Shown here piece by piece: positions 17,503 to 25,354 of a stretch of 31,129 bases of DNA. Both the position numbers and the translations under genes were made by a program. Numbering within the stretch: the stretch's first letter is position 1; each line of letters begins with the position of its first letter. Source of the DNA: Deltaproteobacteria bacterium UBA6106 (lineage in GTDB: Bacteria > Desulfobacterota > Syntrophorhabdia > Syntrophorhabdales > Syntrophorhabdaceae); assembly GCA_002428485.1 (NCBI GenBank), contig DIWM01000002.1, forward strand, positions 1-31,129, in the 5' to 3' direction. Under the pieces are notes generated by a model. It made no database searches and was not told the DNA's origin. It saw only the letters and a list, made by a program, of their open reading frames with translations.

Positions 17503-18372
17503 TTGTATAAAAAACAACGGCAACGATACCAGTGCAGATCCTGCGGAAGGCAGTTTCAAAATCATCCCCATCATAAACGATTAGAACATGCTCTTTGGAA
17601 GGAATACGTCTACGAGCGGCAGACAATCCGTCAGTTGTCGGAGAAATACAGGAAGGGCAAGGACTGGATACGGGACCGTATTCACAACACACCAGCAAGG
17701 GAGCATCGTTATACCCCGCACCCGGTCGTCCTCATCGCCGATGTCACCTTCTTCGCACGGGCCTTCGGGATCTGCGTCTTCCGTTCCCCCCATCTCAAGA
17801 AAAATCTCTATGCCCGGGAAGTACGCACAGAATCTGCCGAGGCATACCTGCAGGGAAGGAGAGTGCTGGAGGATATAGGATATACGATACAGGCGATCGT
17901 CTTAGACGGCAGGCCGGGAGTACGACAGCTCTTTCCTGACATCCCCGTCCAGATGTGCCACTTCCATCAGAAGCAGATCGTTACACGGTATCTCACAAAC
18001 AACCCCAAATTGGTTGCCGGCATTGAACTCAAAAAGCTCACCACAATGCTCTGCACAACGAATGAGAAGGACTTTGCCGCCGCCCTCGACGCCTGGCACG
18101 AACGATGGTCCTCGTTTCTCAAAGAGAGAACAACCGATCCCTTTACGGGGAGATGGCACTATACCCATAAACGCTTACGCTCTGCGTACAGAAGCCTGAG
18201 AGGAAACATCCCTTATCTCTTTACCTACCAGAGATATCCTGAGCTCAACATCCCCAATACCACGAACTCCCTTGATGGATGCTTTGCCTATCTCAAAGAA
18301 TTGGTGAGGGTACATCGAGGGATAAAGAGAGAACTCAAAATCAAGATCATTGAGGAGATACTATGGAAATGA
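17503..18372 (+). CDS. Transposase, zinc-ribbon MULE/IS256-variant type
   Basis: 289 residues from a TTG start, but the true protein is probably about 13 residues longer through a frameshift at the A-run at 17456-17463. That would restore the first CxxC (CPFCG) of a zinc ribbon whose second half, CRSCGRQF (Cys11, Cys14), is in this ORF. A helix-turn-helix-like region (RQTIRQLSEKYRKGKDWI) follows. The RNase-H-like catalytic core has Asp80 (LIADVTFF), Asp135 (IVLDGRPG), the C/H cluster MCHFHQKQ (about 151-158) and a late NTTNSLDGCFAYLKE block that supplies the third acidic residue. It catalyses movement of the surrounding element. Without the first CxxC, DNA binding might be impaired. Confidence 0.85.
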   Translation: MYKKQRQRYQCRSCGRQFQNHPHHKRLEHALWKEYVYERQTIRQLSEKYRKGKDWIRDRIHNTPAREHRYTPHPVVLIADVTFFARAFGICVFRSPHLKKNLYAREVRTESAEAYLQGRRVLEDIGYTIQAIVLDGRPGVRQLFPDIPVQMCHFHQKQIVTRYLTNNPKLVAGIELKKLTTMLCTTNEKDFAAALDAWHERWSSFLKERTTDPFTGRWHYTHKRLRSAYRSLRGNIPYLFTYQRYPELNIPNTTNSLDGCFAYLKELVRVHRGIKRELKIKIIEEILWK

Positions 18373-18396
18373 GACCCCGTTTTTTAGTATTATACC

Positions 18397-18404
18397 CAAA
18401 ATTC
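18397..18404. repeat. Target site duplication, right copy
   Basis: Second copy of CAAAATTC, immediately outside the right end of the insertion sequence and continuous with the right half of repeat R1. Confidence 0.8.
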
Positions 18405-18498
18405 AAATATCAAATGTTCCAAGCAAATACAAGCTATTTACGTTTTGAATTTTAAACATTTGGATTTGTTTAGGATTTAGATATTAGGATTTAGGATT

Positions 18499-18582
18499 TG
18501 CTATGAGTCATGAGCTATTAACTATGAGCCGGTTTCGTTGCGTGTTTGGGGGGAAAGTCCGATACCGGTGCTCATCCTCATA
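18499..18582. repeat. Dispersed repeat R2, copy B
   Basis: Gap-free match to 13251-13334. It starts with heptad units (ATGAGTC, ATGAGCT) and continues through GGTTTCGTTGCGTGTTTG, GGGGAAAGTCCGA and TGCTCATCCT. It ends on the stop codon of the minus-strand CruF-like gene, so it lies at that gene's 3' end, next to the right half of R1. Confidence 0.8.
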
Positions 18583-19462
18583 AAAGATCCAGATTTATGA
18601 CCTTCGCCCTGCCGGGTATCACCGCCTCAGGAAAGTCCCGCAGATGAGCTTCGATGGCCTTATCGGGGGCGGGTTTATCCAACCTTACCCTCTGGATCAG
18701 CACAAACAGCGTCAGGGGTAGAAGGACGATGAGGATGCCTGTCCAGAACAGATCATATTCCCCGATGATGAAAGTGACGGAGAGATTAAAGATGATGACG
18801 CTGAGGTAAAGGGCGGGCCCCAGAAGATACCTCCAGGTACATGCGGCGCAAAAGTAGTCCTTCGCCCTTTTTGCGGTCAGGAACCTGTCGATGAGTTGAA
18901 GGGCATAGATAAGGAAAAACCCGACAACGAACCAGCCGATAAAATTCGAAAGGGGAATGCCGAAATAGACCCCCCTTTCTGCATATCCGTATATCTGGCC
19001 AAGGAACCACCTGCTGCCCTGCAAGGCCACCGGGTCGATGATGACGTCTAAACACATGAAAAGAAGCGCGCCGAGAATCCGCACCTTCATAGAATGCCTG
19101 ATCGTGTTGTTTTCCAGGAGATAGATGCCGCCTTTCCTGATGGAGGGGCTCAGCGCAAAAAGGGCCAATGAGTACGACGCATAGGAAAGAAAAACGAAGC
19201 TCATGGAATCCATGAAAGGGATGCCCAGCACCCAGAGTTCTTTGTTCTGAGTCGAGTGGATGTAATAGTAGAGGCCGTAGGGGATGCCGTTATGTATGGA
19301 GGAGTATTCCGATGCCCAGGCGATGCAGTACCCTGCTACGGCGAAGAGGAGCGCCCGCTTGAAACCGAGGTGGAGCGTGCAGGCAAATAAATAGGCAAGT
19401 AAAAAGGCGACAAAATAAGGCCGTAATATTATGGTGCCCACAATCTGGTCAAAAAGTTCCAT
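18578..19462 (-). CDS. CruF-like carotenoid biosynthesis membrane protein (DUF422)
   Basis: 294-residue polytopic membrane protein of the DUF422/COG2324 family, which includes the carotenoid hydratase CruF and bisanhydrobacterioruberin hydratase. About eight hydrophobic helices are seen. Family-typical blocks are WASEYSSIHNGIPYGLYYYIHSTQNKELWVLGIPFMDSMSFVFLSYASY (about 49-97), LFMCLDVIIDPVALQGSRW (about 143-161) and YFGIPLSNFIGWFVVGF (about 174-190). CruF adds water to the end of a linear carotenoid. No other carotenoid genes are in the window, and the neighbours make hopanoids, so the true substrate may be another C30 or C40 terpenoid. It lies 147 bp after hpnH on the same strand. No clear ribosome binding site. 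Confidence 0.8.
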   Translation of the reverse strand: MELFDQIVGTIILRPYFVAFLLAYLFACTLHLGFKRALLFAVAGYCIAWASEYSSIHNGIPYGLYYYIHSTQNKELWVLGIPFMDSMSFVFLSYASYSLALFALSPSIRKGGIYLLENNTIRHSMKVRILGALLFMCLDVIIDPVALQGSRWFLGQIYGYAERGVYFGIPLSNFIGWFVVGFFLIYALQLIDRFLTAKRAKDYFCAACTWRYLLGPALYLSVIIFNLSVTFIIGEYDLFWTGILIVLLPLTLFVLIQRVRLDKPAPDKAIEAHLRDFPEAVIPGRAKVINLDLL

Positions 19463-19500
19463 CAGTTACCGGGGCTCAAGAATTCGCTAAAAAATATTAT

Positions 19501-19610
19501 ATAGGTCCAATAGGTCTTATAAGACATATATTTGTTTTTCGCTCCCAGCCGCTTTTCTCCCCTTACGACTTACGCCTCACGACTTACGGGTTTTTTCGTG
19601 AGCTATCAGC
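19501..19610. repeat. Repeat cluster between hpnH and the CruF-like gene
   Basis: Two kinds of repeat sit side by side. At 19501-19528 there are 9-nt steps (ATAGGTCCA, ATAGGTCTT) ending in a perfect palindrome GTCTTATAAGAC (19514-19525). From about 19561 there is a heptad array with CTTACGA, CTTACGC and CTCACGA. CGTGAGC and TATCAGC steps then run to the hpnH stop codon. The palindrome could also act as an operator for the CruF-like gene. Confidence 0.6.
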
Positions 19611-20608
19611 TATCTTATGTTCCACCACATCATCCTCAGCATCTTGCGGGGGTCGGAAAAGCACTCGCCCATGGCAGCCGGCTCAAAACCGCTGTGGACC
19701 ATGCAATCCCTGCATCGCGCGTCTCTGCCGGGACCGTACGCATCCCATTGCGTATTTTCCATAAGCTCGGAAAACGACCCGTAGTATCTGTCGGTGATGA
19801 GGTAACATGGCGATTTCCAGCCGAAGGGATTGCGGGTCGGGCTCCCCCAGGGCATGCAGGCCATCTTTCCTTTCCCCTCCAGAAAGTCGAAGTAAAGGGG
19901 GGTGCCGGTCATGGGCAGGCCGCGGAACCTCCGGCGCATCTGTCCGAACACTTTTGCCACCTCTTCCTTTTTGAGGAAGATATCATCCGCTACGCTCTCA
20001 TAGCCGAATGCGGGGGAGACCAGGATGCCGTCTACGCCAAGCCTTCCAAGGAGAGAAAAAAGGTCTATCAGCTCGTCCGTATCAGTCCACTTGTAGATGG
20101 AGGTATTTGTCCACACGCGGAATCCCTTCTTTTTCGCAGCCTTCAGTCCATCGATGACCTTCCCGAACGATCCCGGCCTTCCGGTGATCCGGTCGTGAGT
20201 TCCCTCCATGCCGTCAACGTGGAAGCTGAACGTCAATCGCCGATGAGGGGCATAGGTGCTGACGAAGGAATCGGCGAGAAGCCCGTTCGAACAGAGATAG
20301 ATGTATCTTTTCATGTGGATCAGCCCTGAGATCAACTCCTTCAGGTCTCCGTAAAGAAGCGGTTCCCCGCCCGTTACCGTGACCACCGGCGCGTTCGATT
20401 CAACGGCGGCATCAAGGCATTCGCGGAGGGTAAGGTCCGGCAACCGTTCTTTAGAGTCGAGCCTTATCCTGTCGCAGCCTGCACATGCGAGGTTGCACCG
20501 GTGCGTCGGCTCAAGCATCAGTACGAAAGGATATCTCCTGTGTCCCTGGAAAAGGTTCTTAAGGAAGTATGCTGTAAGCTCAGCAGAAAGTCCGGGCGAG
20601 AAGCGCAT
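19610..20608 (-). CDS. hpnH: Adenosylhopane synthase HpnH (radical SAM)
   Basis: 332-residue radical SAM enzyme that joins the 5'-deoxyadenosyl radical to hopene, giving adenosylhopane, the first committed step to extended hopanoids. The iron-sulfur motif is CNLACAGC (Cys38, Cys42, Cys45), preceded by RRYPFVLMLEPTHR, as in known HpnH proteins. GGEPL (about 80-84) is the SAM-binding motif. LTFSFHVDGMEGTHDRITG, MPWGSPTRNPFGWKSPCYL and the C-terminal CRDCMVHSGFEPAAMG are HpnH-specific blocks. It starts 10 bp after the DUF116 gene and is the last gene of the tightly packed operon. Confidence 0.95.
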   Translation of the reverse strand: MRFSPGLSAELTAYFLKNLFQGHRRYPFVLMLEPTHRCNLACAGCDRIRLDSKERLPDLTLRECLDAAVESNAPVVTVTGGEPLLYGDLKELISGLIHMKRYIYLCSNGLLADSFVSTYAPHRRLTFSFHVDGMEGTHDRITGRPGSFGKVIDGLKAAKKKGFRVWTNTSIYKWTDTDELIDLFSLLGRLGVDGILVSPAFGYESVADDIFLKKEEVAKVFGQMRRRFRGLPMTGTPLYFDFLEGKGKMACMPWGSPTRNPFGWKSPCYLITDRYYGSFSELMENTQWDAYGPGRDARCRDCMVHSGFEPAAMGECFSDPRKMLRMMWWNIR

Positions 20609-20618
20609 GGCACGCAGA

Positions 20619-21437
20619 TCAAGGCTTTGCGGCCTTAATCTCCCTTTCAGTGATGAAATTCAGCGCATCATCGAAGGCGTCGAGCGACAGGTGGGTATTC
20701 TTGCACGGTCCCTCGGGCCTCTGGTTCGGGATGGCGAGGACGTGCACCTTCTCGGCTACGTCCCTGATGCCGCTGATAAGGTCCCTCTCGCAGGCAACGG
20801 CAAGGATGAGAGAAGGCCTGTATTGCCTGATAGCCTTCCTGGCCTCTTCGCCCCCCGCGGCGGTCACGATCTGCACATCCTTTCCTTTAATCCTCTCGGC
20901 CACCTGCTGCCTCGCCTCCCTTTGCAGGCACCTGGGGAGGAGGATCAGAAGGGTGTTGGTGTTTATTTCTCGCGAGTGGCTTTTGACTACCAGATTATGG
21001 GCCTTGATGAAAGAGTTGCCCACCCTGTCCTTGCTTATACCCAGCTTTGGTCCGAGCCACATGCTTTTCGAGAGAAGGGACAACAGAAGCTTTTCAGTCA
21101 AAACATAAGGAAAGAGAGACGTGCGGAATTTCAGCATCAATATGGTTTCCAATGCGGCAAGCATGAAGACGATTGCCGCCAGCACAAGGGCCAGCCATTC
21201 GATAAGATCTGAGGAGAGGGAGATGAACTGCTCGATTCTGGGTTTTGCCAGATACCACCCGACCAATATGCATACTATAACGACAAGAACGGATCCTACG
21301 GCAAGGGCAAAAAATGTGCCCGGCTTTTCGTCGATCTCGCTCTCTCCGGGGTTTGTCGTCCCGTCCCAGTCGAGCCACTCATCGCCGAGCTTTCTGTCCT
21401 TCTTTTCGGTCTTTGCATCGAGCTTTTTTTCATTCAT
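20619..21437 (-). CDS. DUF116 membrane-anchored protein in the hopanoid operon
   Basis: 272 residues. A charged cytoplasmic N-terminus is followed by two membrane helices (about 41-64 and 78-102) and then a soluble C-terminal DUF116 domain. Conserved-looking cysteines sit in three family blocks: LLPRC (Cys170), LAVACERDLISGI (Cys216) and IPNQRPEGPC (Cys245). They could bind a metal or cluster, which is inference. DUF116 has no settled function. Its start overlaps the end of hpnA by 8 bp, and hpnH begins 10 bp after its stop, so it should be co-translated with core hopanoid enzymes. A role next to HpnH, such as redox support or product handling at the membrane, is possible but unproven. Confidence 0.85.
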   Translation of the reverse strand: MNEKKLDAKTEKKDRKLGDEWLDWDGTTNPGESEIDEKPGTFFALAVGSVLVVIVCILVGWYLAKPRIEQFISLSSDLIEWLALVLAAIVFMLAALETILMLKFRTSLFPYVLTEKLLLSLLSKSMWLGPKLGISKDRVGNSFIKAHNLVVKSHSREINTNTLLILLPRCLQREARQQVAERIKGKDVQIVTAAGGEEARKAIRQYRPSLILAVACERDLISGIRDVAEKVHVLAIPNQRPEGPCKNTHLSLDAFDDALNFITEREIKAAKP

Positions 21438-22449
21438 GAACGTCTCCGGAGGATTGGGGCGGTGCGTAGCCGCTCCTCCTGAACCATTCTATCGCACTTT
21501 GAGCTGCTTTTTCAACGGGACTTTGCGCCATCCCCAGCTTCTGTATGGCCTTGGAGCAGTCGAAGAACATGTAGCGCCGGGCCATTCGTACGCCGTCGAG
21601 GGGGATCGTCGGCGCCTTTCTTCCGCAGAGTCTTGAGAAGGCCTGGTCAATGAAGGCAATGCAGAGCACCGGCGTATAGGGCAGTTTCCATCGAGGGGGC
21701 TTCCTCCCAGTCAGACGGGCCAGAAGATGCAGGAATTGTTTTAAGGTAATGTTTTCGTTTCCCAGTATGTAGCTTTCCCCGACGACGCCTGACCCTGATG
21801 CGAGCACGTGGGCCTCTGCGACGTCTTTGACATCAACAAAGTTGAGCCCCGTATCCAGGTATGCCGGCATCTTTCCGTTAAGAAAGTCGACTATTATCTT
21901 TCCGGTGGGCGTAGGCTTCCTGTCCATGGCGCCTATAGGGGCGGTAGGCTTGACGATCACCACGGGGAGGCCTCTGGCGATAAATTTTTGCACCTCTTCT
22001 TCGGCAAGGAATTTCGATCTTTTGTAATGTCCGGCCAAGTCCTGGAATCTGGCCGGGGTCTCATCGCTGCGCTGTTCTCTGCCTGCTGCAGGTGCCAGTA
22101 TCCCCACGGTGCTGGTGTAGACAACCTTCGCAACGTTGCTTTCCATCGCTCCCTGCATGACATTGACCGTGCCCTGAACGTTTATGGCGTACATCGTCTC
22201 CGGGTCAGGCACCCACAGCCTGTAATCGGCGGCCACATGGTATACCTGATCGCAGCCTTTGATCGCCTTCAACACCGCGCCGTAATCCCTGACATCCCCC
22301 GGCACCGATTCTACATCAAGGGCGGCAAGGAAGGCAGTGTCCGAGCCGTTCCTGACGAGGGCGCGCACGGTGAACCCCTTTTCCCTGAGCGCCTTCGCAA
22401 CGTGGTACCCGATGAACCCGGTAGCCCCTGTCACCAGAGCCTTCGCCAT
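21430..22449 (-). CDS. hpnA: Hopanoid-associated sugar epimerase HpnA
   Basis: 339-residue short-chain dehydrogenase/reductase of the extended type. The NAD(P)-binding GATGFIGYHVAKAL is at residues 7-20; VYHVAADYRLWVPDP and the YxxxK catalytic pair (Tyr-Lys-Arg-Ser-Lys) in GHYKRSKFLAEE follow. VIVKPTAPIGAMDRKPTPTG is typical of the HpnA subfamily. HpnA is found in most hpn loci, but its exact substrate is not firmly established. The ATG shares one base with the shc stop (TAATG), showing translational coupling, and the 3' end overlaps the DUF116 start. Confidence 0.93.
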   Translation of the reverse strand: MAKALVTGATGFIGYHVAKALREKGFTVRALVRNGSDTAFLAALDVESVPGDVRDYGAVLKAIKGCDQVYHVAADYRLWVPDPETMYAINVQGTVNVMQGAMESNVAKVVYTSTVGILAPAAGREQRSDETPARFQDLAGHYKRSKFLAEEEVQKFIARGLPVVIVKPTAPIGAMDRKPTPTGKIIVDFLNGKMPAYLDTGLNFVDVKDVAEAHVLASGSGVVGESYILGNENITLKQFLHLLARLTGRKPPRWKLPYTPVLCIAFIDQAFSRLCGRKAPTIPLDGVRMARRYMFFDCSKAIQKLGMAQSPVEKAAQSAIEWFRRSGYAPPQSSGDVHE

Positions 22450-24428
22450 TATTCTGCCTCTGTGGTATAGACGAAGGCGCCCTTCTCTTTCGGCTGCCAG
22501 AGAAATTTTCCGAGCGCCATCAGGGGAAAGCAGTTCCGATAGTTATGGTATTTGATCATGAAGTGCTTGGGGAAGCCGGTGGCGGTGAACTCTTCCTCGT
22601 CCCAGGTGCCGTCCGGCAGTTGCCTGTCGAGAAGAAATCGTATGCCCTCGACCGCCTCGCCCGATGCACCTTCTCCTGCCGCGATGAGGGCCATTATCGC
22701 CCAGGCGGTCTGAGAGGCAGTGCTCTTTCCGCGCATCCGCAAATGCGGGTTCGCATAAGATTCGCAGCTCTCTCCCCATCCTCCGTCAGGGTTCCGGTAT
22801 TGCCTGAGTCCCTCAACGGCCTTTCGTATGTATGGTTTTGTCATGTCCTCACCTATGGAGCGCAACCCCACAAGTACGGACCATGTGCCGTAGATATAAT
22901 TAACGCCCCACCTTCCCCACCAGAGGCCGTCCTTTTCCTGGGTATTTTTAAGGAACTTTAAGGCCTTTCTTATTATCCTGCCGGATAGAGGGTAATTGAT
23001 GCAGCCAAGAAGTTCGAGCGCCCTCCCCGTGATATCGGGCGTACTTGGATCGATCATCGCCTCAAGGTCGCCAAAGGGGGTTCGATTGAGGAGATTGAGA
23101 TTGTTATCCGTGTCAAAGGCGGCCCACCCCCCGTCCTTTCCCTGCATGCCTATTACCCAATCAACCGCTTTCTTGAAATTCCCGGGTGTGAGAGATATTT
23201 GATAGTTGCACCTGTTGAGGAACATGAGCACGACCGCTGTGTCGTCTATATCGGGGTACCAGTTGTTGACGAACTCGAAAGCCCATCCGCCCGGCTTTAC
23301 GCCAGGCCTCTTTACGCTCCAGTCCCCCTTCCTGAATATCTGTTTGCCTGCCAGCCACTTACAGGCGTTTACCATGACAGGGTGGTTTTCCCGTAAGCCC
23401 GAGCAGGAAAGGGCAAGGGCGGTGAGGGCGGTGTCCCATACCGGTGATATGCACGATTGAAGGCACAACTCACCATCCTGCTCGATGGTGAACCTTTCGA
23501 GGGCTTTAAGTCCTTTATGCACCGGTATGCTGGAAACATCATAGCCCTGAACGAGCAGGGCAAGGGCAGAGTTGACCATGGCCGGCTGTATCCCTCCCCA
23601 ATCACCAGTGTCTTCCTGGTGCTCCAGGATCCAGCGAAGGGCCTTTTCCAGCGCCTTTTTTCTAAAAAGCCGCACAGGGCTGTCCTCGATCATTTTCATT
23701 AATTTATCGAGTTGTGCAAAGAATCCTTTCCAGGAGACAATATGGTGGCGCTGGTCGCTCGATGCATGAGCAGGATTGCTGCTGAGAAGTTCCCGCACCC
23801 CCCGGTTTGCAGGGATGGCCTTCACGGGTTTCGCATCGAGCACGACAGAGAGCGGGACAAAGGTGGCCCTTGCCCAGCTTGAAAAACTATAGATGCTGAA
23901 GGGAAGCCGGGGAGAAAGAAGCATGATCTCCACGGGAACCGAAGGGATGGCCTTCCAATCGTACTGGCCAAAAAGTGCAAGGAATATCTTCGTAAAAACC
24001 CTTGTCTTTGCAAGGCCGCCGTTGGCAAGGATAAAGCGCCTGGCCTCGGCGAGGCGGAAATGGTCTTCCCTGTAGCCGGCCAGCTTGAGGGCGAAATAGG
24101 CCTCCACGGTTGTGCTGATGTCTCCTTTGCCGCCCTTGTATATTGCCCACGTCCCATCAGGCCTTTGGTGTTTCAGTATATACCTGGCGATCTTTGCGTT
24201 TCTTGCCTTGTCTTCCATGCCGGCGAAAGTGAGGAGCATGAGGTATTCCGCGGTAATAGTTACATTCGATTCCAGTTCGAACCACCAGTAACCATCCTGA
24301 TCCTGATTCTGCAGGAAGTAATGGCAGCTCTTCTTGACGGCCTCCGACACGCTGTCGGCTAAGTCCCAGCCGTACTCAGGCTCCATCGCTTCTATAAGTT
24401 TCTTGTGTATGAGGTGTAAGCTATCCAT
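22449..24428 (-). CDS. shc: Squalene-hopene cyclase
   Basis: 659-residue monotopic membrane enzyme that folds squalene into hopene and hopanol, the entry step of the pathway. The catalytic acid motif is PDIDD (Asp393, Asp395, Asp396), equivalent to DVDD of the Alicyclobacillus enzyme. Many QW repeats stabilise the double barrel: QDQDGYWWFE, QRPDGTWAIY, QEDTGDWGG, QGKDGGWAAFD, QEKDGLWWGRWGVNYIYGT, NPDGGWGE and QLPDGTWDEEEFTATGFPKHF. Length is normal and no key motif is missing. It starts 2 bp after the hpnK stop and ends in the hpnA start, so it is in the middle of a coupled operon. The name hpnF is also used. Confidence 0.97.
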   Translation of the reverse strand: MDSLHLIHKKLIEAMEPEYGWDLADSVSEAVKKSCHYFLQNQDQDGYWWFELESNVTITAEYLMLLTFAGMEDKARNAKIARYILKHQRPDGTWAIYKGGKGDISTTVEAYFALKLAGYREDHFRLAEARRFILANGGLAKTRVFTKIFLALFGQYDWKAIPSVPVEIMLLSPRLPFSIYSFSSWARATFVPLSVVLDAKPVKAIPANRGVRELLSSNPAHASSDQRHHIVSWKGFFAQLDKLMKMIEDSPVRLFRKKALEKALRWILEHQEDTGDWGGIQPAMVNSALALLVQGYDVSSIPVHKGLKALERFTIEQDGELCLQSCISPVWDTALTALALSCSGLRENHPVMVNACKWLAGKQIFRKGDWSVKRPGVKPGGWAFEFVNNWYPDIDDTAVVLMFLNRCNYQISLTPGNFKKAVDWVIGMQGKDGGWAAFDTDNNLNLLNRTPFGDLEAMIDPSTPDITGRALELLGCINYPLSGRIIRKALKFLKNTQEKDGLWWGRWGVNYIYGTWSVLVGLRSIGEDMTKPYIRKAVEGLRQYRNPDGGWGESCESYANPHLRMRGKSTASQTAWAIMALIAAGEGASGEAVEGIRFLLDRQLPDGTWDEEEFTATGFPKHFMIKYHNYRNCFPLMALGKFLWQPKEKGAFVYTTEAE

Positions 24429-24430
24429 AG

Positions 24431-25354
24431 TTAGTGTGTGATAGGATCGGTCACAAATCCGACATACGGCAGCAGCGCCGAAAGCTCCCTGAAACCCACA
24501 AGCCTAAAGCCGAAGGACTTTAGCCGATCTAACACCCGCACTGAGGTGGCGGCCTTCATTTCCTCCCGGCCCGGCGATGAGTCCAGGTCGGGGTGGAGAT
24601 ATATCTCGTTTACCATGCCCTTCACATAAGGCAGGAGGGCGAGGAGGTACTCTTCGTTCATTCTCCCCGTACCGGAAAGTCCATATACGTTGCTCGCGAC
24701 GCGCAGCCCGAACTCACGGGCCATCCGCAGGTTCCGGATCGCGATAAGTCCAAATAACAGCCGCATGAAAAAGGCCTTCATGTTCAGGATCGGCGAGTGG
24801 AGGCCGAAAACGAAAGACCAGGGCTCGAGGGGGATCCTTATCCAGGCGACATCCCTTCGGGCCGCCTCCTTCGCGATAACCGCGAAAAGGAGAGGGTGCA
24901 TATGGAGATGATGATGGCAGTCAACATGGGTAGGGCGGATGCCTGTATCTTCAAGCTTATCAAACTGTGCTCTCACCTCGGCCTCGATTTGACAGGCAAC
25001 TTTGTTTCTTAATCTCCAGTAGGCAATGCCGGCCCGCATCGGGCTTTTATCGAAAAGGCCCTCGTCGTTGACCAGGTCCGGAATGTCTGCGGGTGAAAGG
25101 ACCGGGCATCCATCGGAAAGCATCACGTGAAGCCCGACCGAGAGCCGGGGATATTCCGCGGCGAGCTCAACGGCCTCCTCGAAGGCATCACCTCCGGCCA
25201 TCAGGCTTGCGGCAGTCAGAAAACCCGCTTCGCAGGCCATTGCAACGGCCCTGTTGACCGAGGCGGAGCGACCGAAATCATCGGCCACGACCACAAGGTA
25301 TCTGTCCTGTCCGGCACTGTCCTGCCCTGCAAAATGACACGCTTCGTTTGTCAT
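24431..25354 (-). CDS. hpnK: Hopanoid deacetylase HpnK (YdjC/ChbG family)
   Basis: 307-residue metal-dependent carbohydrate deacetylase. In hopanoid pathways HpnK removes the acetyl group from N-acetylglucosaminyl-BHT made by HpnI. The motif ADDFGRS (Asp25, Asp26) and the histidine-rich HVDCHHHLHMHP (His143, His147-149, His151, His153) provide the metal site; GLHVML (His76) is also typical. NEIYLHPDLDSS near residue 250 closes the active site. The first about 16 residues are poorly conserved-looking, but the ATG overlaps the hpnJ stop (ATGA), which supports this start. Confidence 0.93.
   Translation of the reverse strand: MTNEACHFAGQDSAGQDRYLVVVADDFGRSASVNRAVAMACEAGFLTAASLMAGGDAFEEAVELAAEYPRLSVGLHVMLSDGCPVLSPADIPDLVNDEGLFDKSPMRAGIAYWRLRNKVACQIEAEVRAQFDKLEDTGIRPTHVDCHHHLHMHPLLFAVIAKEAARRDVAWIRIPLEPWSFVFGLHSPILNMKAFFMRLLFGLIAIRNLRMAREFGLRVASNVYGLSGTGRMNEEYLLALLPYVKGMVNEIYLHPDLDSSPGREEMKAATSVRVLDRLKSFGFRLVGFRELSALLPYVGFVTDPITH

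Larger units (their letters stand above)
17360..18396 (+). mobile_element. Complete insertion sequence, 1,037 bp, variant zinc-ribbon MULE/IS256-like
   Basis: The ends carry a perfect 21-bp terminal inverted repeat (17364-17384 and 18372-18392; it contains ACTAAAAAACGGGGTCT) set a few bases inside GG/CC termini. The octamer CAAAATTC is duplicated on each side. One transposase gene fills the element, and its TGA lies in the right inverted repeat. The perfect inverted repeats and intact duplication point to a recent insertion. The family call rests on the transposase (MULE-type with an N-terminal zinc ribbon) and the 8-bp duplication; ISL3 is the main alternative. Confidence 0.88.
17320..18497. 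repeat. Dispersed repeat R1, copy 2, split by the insertion sequence
   Basis: Left part 17320-17359, right part 18397-18497. Joined across one copy of the 8-bp duplication, they line up with 457-597. The left part has CTAATATCTAAGCAC and an ACAATATCAAAATTC stretch; the right part has ATATCAAATGTTCCAA, GTTTTGAATTTTAAACATT and TTAGGATTTAGGATTTG. The intact copy at 457 shows what the site looked like before insertion. Confidence 0.8.

Noticed and set aside
17360..18396. Defence or toxin-antitoxin island
   Set aside because: The only accessory gene here is a transposase, and the element has clear insertion sequence ends; nothing in the window resembles a defence nuclease, toxin or restriction system.
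19532..20329. 265-residue plus-strand ORF opposite hpnH
   Set aside because: Antisense shadow of a well-supported radical SAM gene; no domain, and it starts in a repeat cluster.
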